Shown one piece after another: positions 59,898 through 64,000 of a DNA stretch of 64,000 nt. The DNA comes from an uncultured bacterium (lineage in GTDB: Bacteria; Patescibacteriota; Gracilibacteria; Absconditabacterales; Absconditicoccaceae), in assembly GCA_947168815.1 (NCBI GenBank), contig CAMVNG010000004.1:1-64000 (forward strand). Direction: 5' to 3'. Numbering within the stretch: the first letter of the stretch is position 1; each line of letters starts with the position of its first letter. Under the pieces are notes generated by a model that was not told the origin of the DNA, did not search any database, and saw only the letters and a program-made list of their open reading frames with translations. The translations under genes and the position numbers were made by a program.

Positions 59898-61424
59898 ATG
59901 CAGAAAAGAAGAGTTGGAGAATTAAAAGCAAAGAAAGCTCCACAAAATGAAGAACAAAAAAAATCAAATAAAATATTTAAAATAGTTCTTGTTCTTTTTT
60001 CTTTAGTTCTTATTTTATTTCTAATTCAACCCTTTGCTGAAGGGATGAAAACTTTTTTTAAAAATACAGCAAAATCAACAGTTAAAGTATTGAGTAGAAC
60101 TGTAGGAACACCAATGGTAAAAGATACTTTTTGAAATATAAATATGCTCCTCGTTTGATATGGATGAGATGGTCATGGAGGAGGATATCTTGCAGATACA
60201 ACAATTGTAGCATCTTGGGACCCAGAATTGTGAACAATAAGTATGCTTTCTATACCAAGAGATCTTTATATAAACAATCCTCTTTGAGGAACATCAAGAA
60301 TTAATTCGGTATTTACACAGTATTATTGACGTACAAAAGATCTTCATGAAGCAGCTTCTTGATATGTACAACTAGTTGAAAAAGTAACAGGATTAACAAT
60401 ACCTTATTATGCAACAATAGATTTTTCTTGATTTAAAAAATTAGTAGATGATATATGAGGAATTGATATAGATGTGCCTTATGCACTTCATGATTATCAG
60501 TATCCTGATGATCGTCTTAAGTGATATGATCCTCTCCATATAGAAGAAGGATGGCAACATATGGATGGTAAATTAGCTCTTAAATATGCAAGATCAAGAC
60601 ATGCAGCATGACACGCTTCTGATTTTGATCGTTCTTTTAGGCAACAATTAGTTATAAATGCTATAAAAGATAAGCTTCTTTCTGGGGATAATTTATCACT
60701 TTCAAATGCAAAGAATCTCTATGAAAACTATATTGAAATGGTAAATACAAATGTTTCTTTGAATGAAATGCTTTGGGGTGTTCAATTCTTAGAAAATACA
60801 AAGATGTTTACGTTCTGACTAAATGTATCGTTTGTTACAGATAGTTTGGCAACACAAAAAGGTTCATTTTTGTATACACCACAAAGAGAACTTTTTAATT
60901 GAGCATCAGTTCTTCTTCCAATAGGTTCTTATGCTTGAAAATTAGATAATTTTGATGCAATTCACCAATATACTGATTTTGTTACTCATAATCAGAAATT
61001 CTCATTAGAAGGCGCAACAATAGAAATAGATAATGGTATTACAAAAGAAACTTTACGTGAATATGGTCTTTCAAATGTAAGGGTTGCTGGAAGGTTGGCA
61101 GCAAAAATGAAAAGATTCTGACTTAATGTTGTAGATACAGAAAACGTTGATCCTCAGGATTGGACAACTGTAATAATAAACACAGAGAGTGATGATGAAG
61201 AATGATATGAAGGAACAGTTAATGCTTTAAGAAACTTCTTACCTATAGATCAGGTGATTTACAATACTGGAACAGTAAAGGTAATTATTGATGATTATGG
61301 AAATTCAGTAGAGGTGTTTACGTGAAAAGATGTTCAAGTAGTTTTATGAACAACATATCTTCAAGAACTTCAAAATACAAAGTTTAGGTCTGATGAGTTA
61401 ATAATCCAATATCGTGATGAATAG
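59898..61424 (+). CDS. LytR-CpsA-Psr (LCP) family protein
   Basis: ADTTIVASWDPELGTISMLSIPRDLYINNP...RINSVFTQYYG...IDFSGFKKLVDDIGGIDIDVPYALHD...LKYARSRHAAGHASDFDRSFRQQ. Confidence 0.92.
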
Positions 61425-61430
61425 TTTATT

Positions 61431-62201
61431 TTGAAAATAGAGAATATGGCATTAAGAATCCCTGACGAAGTACGTAAAAAGTTTCCCGCACTCAAAGAAT
61501 ATGCGAAAAAAATAGGAATTAGTGTGGAAAAAATTAAGGATGAAGATTTATTTCTTTGTGCTTTTGTTCATAAATCATATGCATCAGATTTCAAAGAAGA
61601 ATATAGTCATAATGAGAGATTGGAGTTTGTATGAGATTCAATCTTAGGTTCTATCATAGCAAAAAAACTTTTCATTACATTTCCTGAAATGACAGAAGCT
61701 CATATGACTCTTTATAAAATAGCTTTGGTAAGGGAAGAGACATTAAGTATTGTTGCAAAAAAAATTGGATTAAATAAAGAAATATTTATCAGTAAATGAG
61801 AAGAAAAAAACGATGGACGTAATAAGGCTTCTATAACATCAGATGCCCTAGAATCATTGATAGGTTATATTGCGTTAGATATTTGATATCCGGAGGCAGA
61901 AGAATTTGTCCTAAATTATATTTATTCTGAGATAGATGAACTATCAATATCTGTAAAATCTTATAAAACAAGAGCACAAGAGTATATCCAAAAAATGTAT
62001 AAAAAAATCCCTATATATGTTGATAGTGAGGAAAAGACAGATAATAAACATAATGTATTGGTGTTTCGTTCAGAAATTAGGGTTAATAACGAATGTATTG
62101 CTGTATGATATGGAACAAATAAAAAGAAAGCTCAAGAAGATGCTGCAAAAAATTATTGCGAAAGCTTGACTTCTGCTTGAAAATCAGATTGAAAAGAATA
62201 G
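61431..62201 (+). CDS. rnc: Ribonuclease III
   Basis: LFLCAFVHKSYASDFKEEYSHNERLEFVGDSILG...ASITSDALESLIGYIALDIGY...; TTG start or internal ATG at 61446; stop TAG. Confidence 0.92.
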
Positions 62202-62239
62202 TATCTCAAATGGACTATTTTAAATTTTTTATACTCTAG

Positions 62240-63190
62240 ATGAAAAAGTATTTTAGTATTGTAAAAAGAGGGTATCTTTGGCTTAGTATTGCATTAGCTG
62301 TAGCGGTTGCCTCTTGGGTGTTATTTATATTCAATGCAGAATTTTCTGAAGAATTTACATGAGGAGTAAGTATTGAATTTAATGGTGAAATAAGTGATGC
62401 TGATTTTTCTGAAAATCTTGTTCAAAATCTTCAATGACAAGGATTTCCAAAATTACAAGTTAATGTAGATACTGAAGGAGAAAATGTAAAATTAAAAATT
62501 AATTGAAAGTTAGATTCTGATGAGAAAGTTAATGAACTTTCAGCAGCAATTCCTACATATCTAATAGAAAATAAGGTAATATCATCTGCTGATCAAATTA
62601 TTTCACAGGCGGTTGTTGGACCAAGTGTTTGAGATTATATGCGTTCAACAGCAGTTAAAGCGTTAATTTTTGGTCTAATTGCAATGATGATTTATATGAT
62701 TTTCTCATTTGGAACTGTTAGAAAATATATTGCACCTTGAATATTAGCAAGTGTTGTATTATTAAGTTCAGTATTGAGTATTTCTTGACCAGCTGGTGCG
62801 TATGGATTGTGGATGGGTATAGATTCAACAATTCAAATCGATACAGTGTTTATTATTGCAATCTTAACTATTATCGGTTATTGAATTAACGATGTTATTA
62901 TTATTTTTGATAGAGTAAGAGAAAATATTGTAAAATACTCAAAAAAGGATTTCTCTTATGAAGAGGTTTTTGAAGAAAGTATTTGGCAAACACTTAAAAG
63001 ATCAATAGGAACATCTATATCAACATTGTTAGTATTGTGTGGTATGTTTATTTTTGGAACAGGTGTTGTACAAAGATTTGCTTTTACTGTTTGAGTAGGT
63101 GTTATTTCTTCATTTTTAAGTAGTGTGTTTGTTGCTATTCCAACAGCTTATATCTTGCTTAAATTACTTTGATGAAAAAAAATTAAATAG
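62240..63190 (+). CDS. secF: Protein translocase subunit SecF
   Basis: FSEEFTGGVSIEF...VVGPSVGDYMRSTAVKALIFGLIAMMIYMIF...ILTIIGYGINDVIIIFDRVREN...RSIGTSISTLLVLCGMFIFG. Confidence 0.92.
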
Positions 63191-63207
63191 AATATTTATA
63201 TATCTAA

Positions 63208-63247
63208 ATAAAAAAGGCTTAAGGTTTGTATCTTAAGCTTTTTTTCT
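63208..63247 (+). terminator. Intrinsic terminator
   Basis: AAAAAAGGCTTAAGGTTTGTATCTTAAGCTTTTTTTC. Confidence 0.7.
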
Positions 63248-63302
63248 TGCTTTCTAAAAAATAAAAAATATAAGAAAAACATATAAATTGTAATGAAATA
63301 AT

Positions 63303-63950
63303 ATGAATATAGTGTATTATGAAGATGAATATTGTTTTTATGTTCGAAAGCCTGCGGGAATTCCAACAACTTATGGGAAAGAAAAATCTTTTCTAGAATA
63401 TTTAATAGATGAAGATCATTATATTATAAAAGTACTTAAGTCTGAATTTGATCAAGAGGAAGAATATGGGCTGTTAAATAGATTGGATAATGCAACATCT
63501 TGATTGCTATATTTTGCAAAATCAAAAAAAATAAAGGATGAGTATAAGAAGCTACAACAAGAGGGCTTTGTGAAAAAATTTTACCTTTTAGAGGTATATT
63601 GAGATATTCAATATTGGATAAGAGAGAATGGAAGATGTATTGATTATCCAATTGCTCATCATAAGTACGAAAAAGATCGTATGGTGGTGATAAAAACAGA
63701 ACAGGATAAGGAAAAATGAGAGCTCAGGTTACACCATCTAAAAACAGAAATTCTGGAGAGTTTTTGGTGTGGGGATAGACAAACTACCATCTTGTTGGTT
63801 TTTATTCAGAAATGAATTCGTCATCAAATAAGAAGCCACTTTTCTTCTATAGGATATCCTATTGTGTGAGATGATATATATTGAAAGAAAAAAGATCCTC
63901 AAAAGTGAAATCTTCAACTGTTTAGCGTTGGTTTGTTGGTTAAAAAATAA
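63303..63950 (+). CDS. RluA-family RNA pseudouridine synthase
   Basis: FYVRKPAGIPTTYGKEKS...EEEYGLLNRLDNATSGLLYFAKSK...GIRHQIRSHFSSIGYPIVGDDIYG. Confidence 0.88.
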
Positions 63951-63978
63951 AATTCACTAATTTAGTGAATTTTATTTT
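63951..63978 (+). terminator. Intrinsic terminator
   Basis: AAAATTCACTAATTTAGTGAATTTTATTTTTTT. Confidence 0.7.
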
Positions 63979-64000
63979 TTTATTTAATATAAAGTTCACT

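Noticed and set aside
1-64000. CRISPR arrays, rRNA genes and prophage structural modules
   Set aside because: None recognised anywhere in the window.

Overview
The window is a 64 kb, strongly AT-rich bacterial segment that can only be read coherently if TGA encodes glycine (translation table 25; Absconditabacteria/SR1 or Gracilibacteria type, CPR/Patescibacteria). The supplied ORF track treats TGA as stop and so breaks nearly every real gene into pieces. After re-reading by hand I find about 43 intact CDSs, all ending in TAA or TAG. These include tuf, dnaJ, yidC, frr, def, a PBP1A, ssb, lepB, pilT, rnc, secF, an RluA-family synthase, an LCP-family gene and several large secreted proteins, plus 5 tRNAs. 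The main discovery is a complete diversity-generating retroelement (DGR) at about 28.9-34.8 kb. It has a DGR-type reverse transcriptase (IGNLTSQ and YVDD motifs), an Avd-like gene, a ~200 bp Asn-codon-rich template repeat (TR), a small MutS-domain-I-like gene, and a divergent ~4394 aa surface protein carrying TWO internal variable repeats (VR1, VR2). Both VRs differ from the TR almost only at TR adenines, and both lie at the C-terminal end of FISUMP (C-type-lectin-like) modules. The DGR sits in an accessory block bounded on the left by tRNA-Leu and a large serine recombinase, and containing on the right a RhuM-like gene, a rolling-circle Rep-like gene and a four-copy 11-bp GGGG iteron. I interpret this as a possible integrative or plasmid-derived element carrying a DGR in a UGA-recoded genome. 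All product calls rest on motif recognition by eye; no searches were run.
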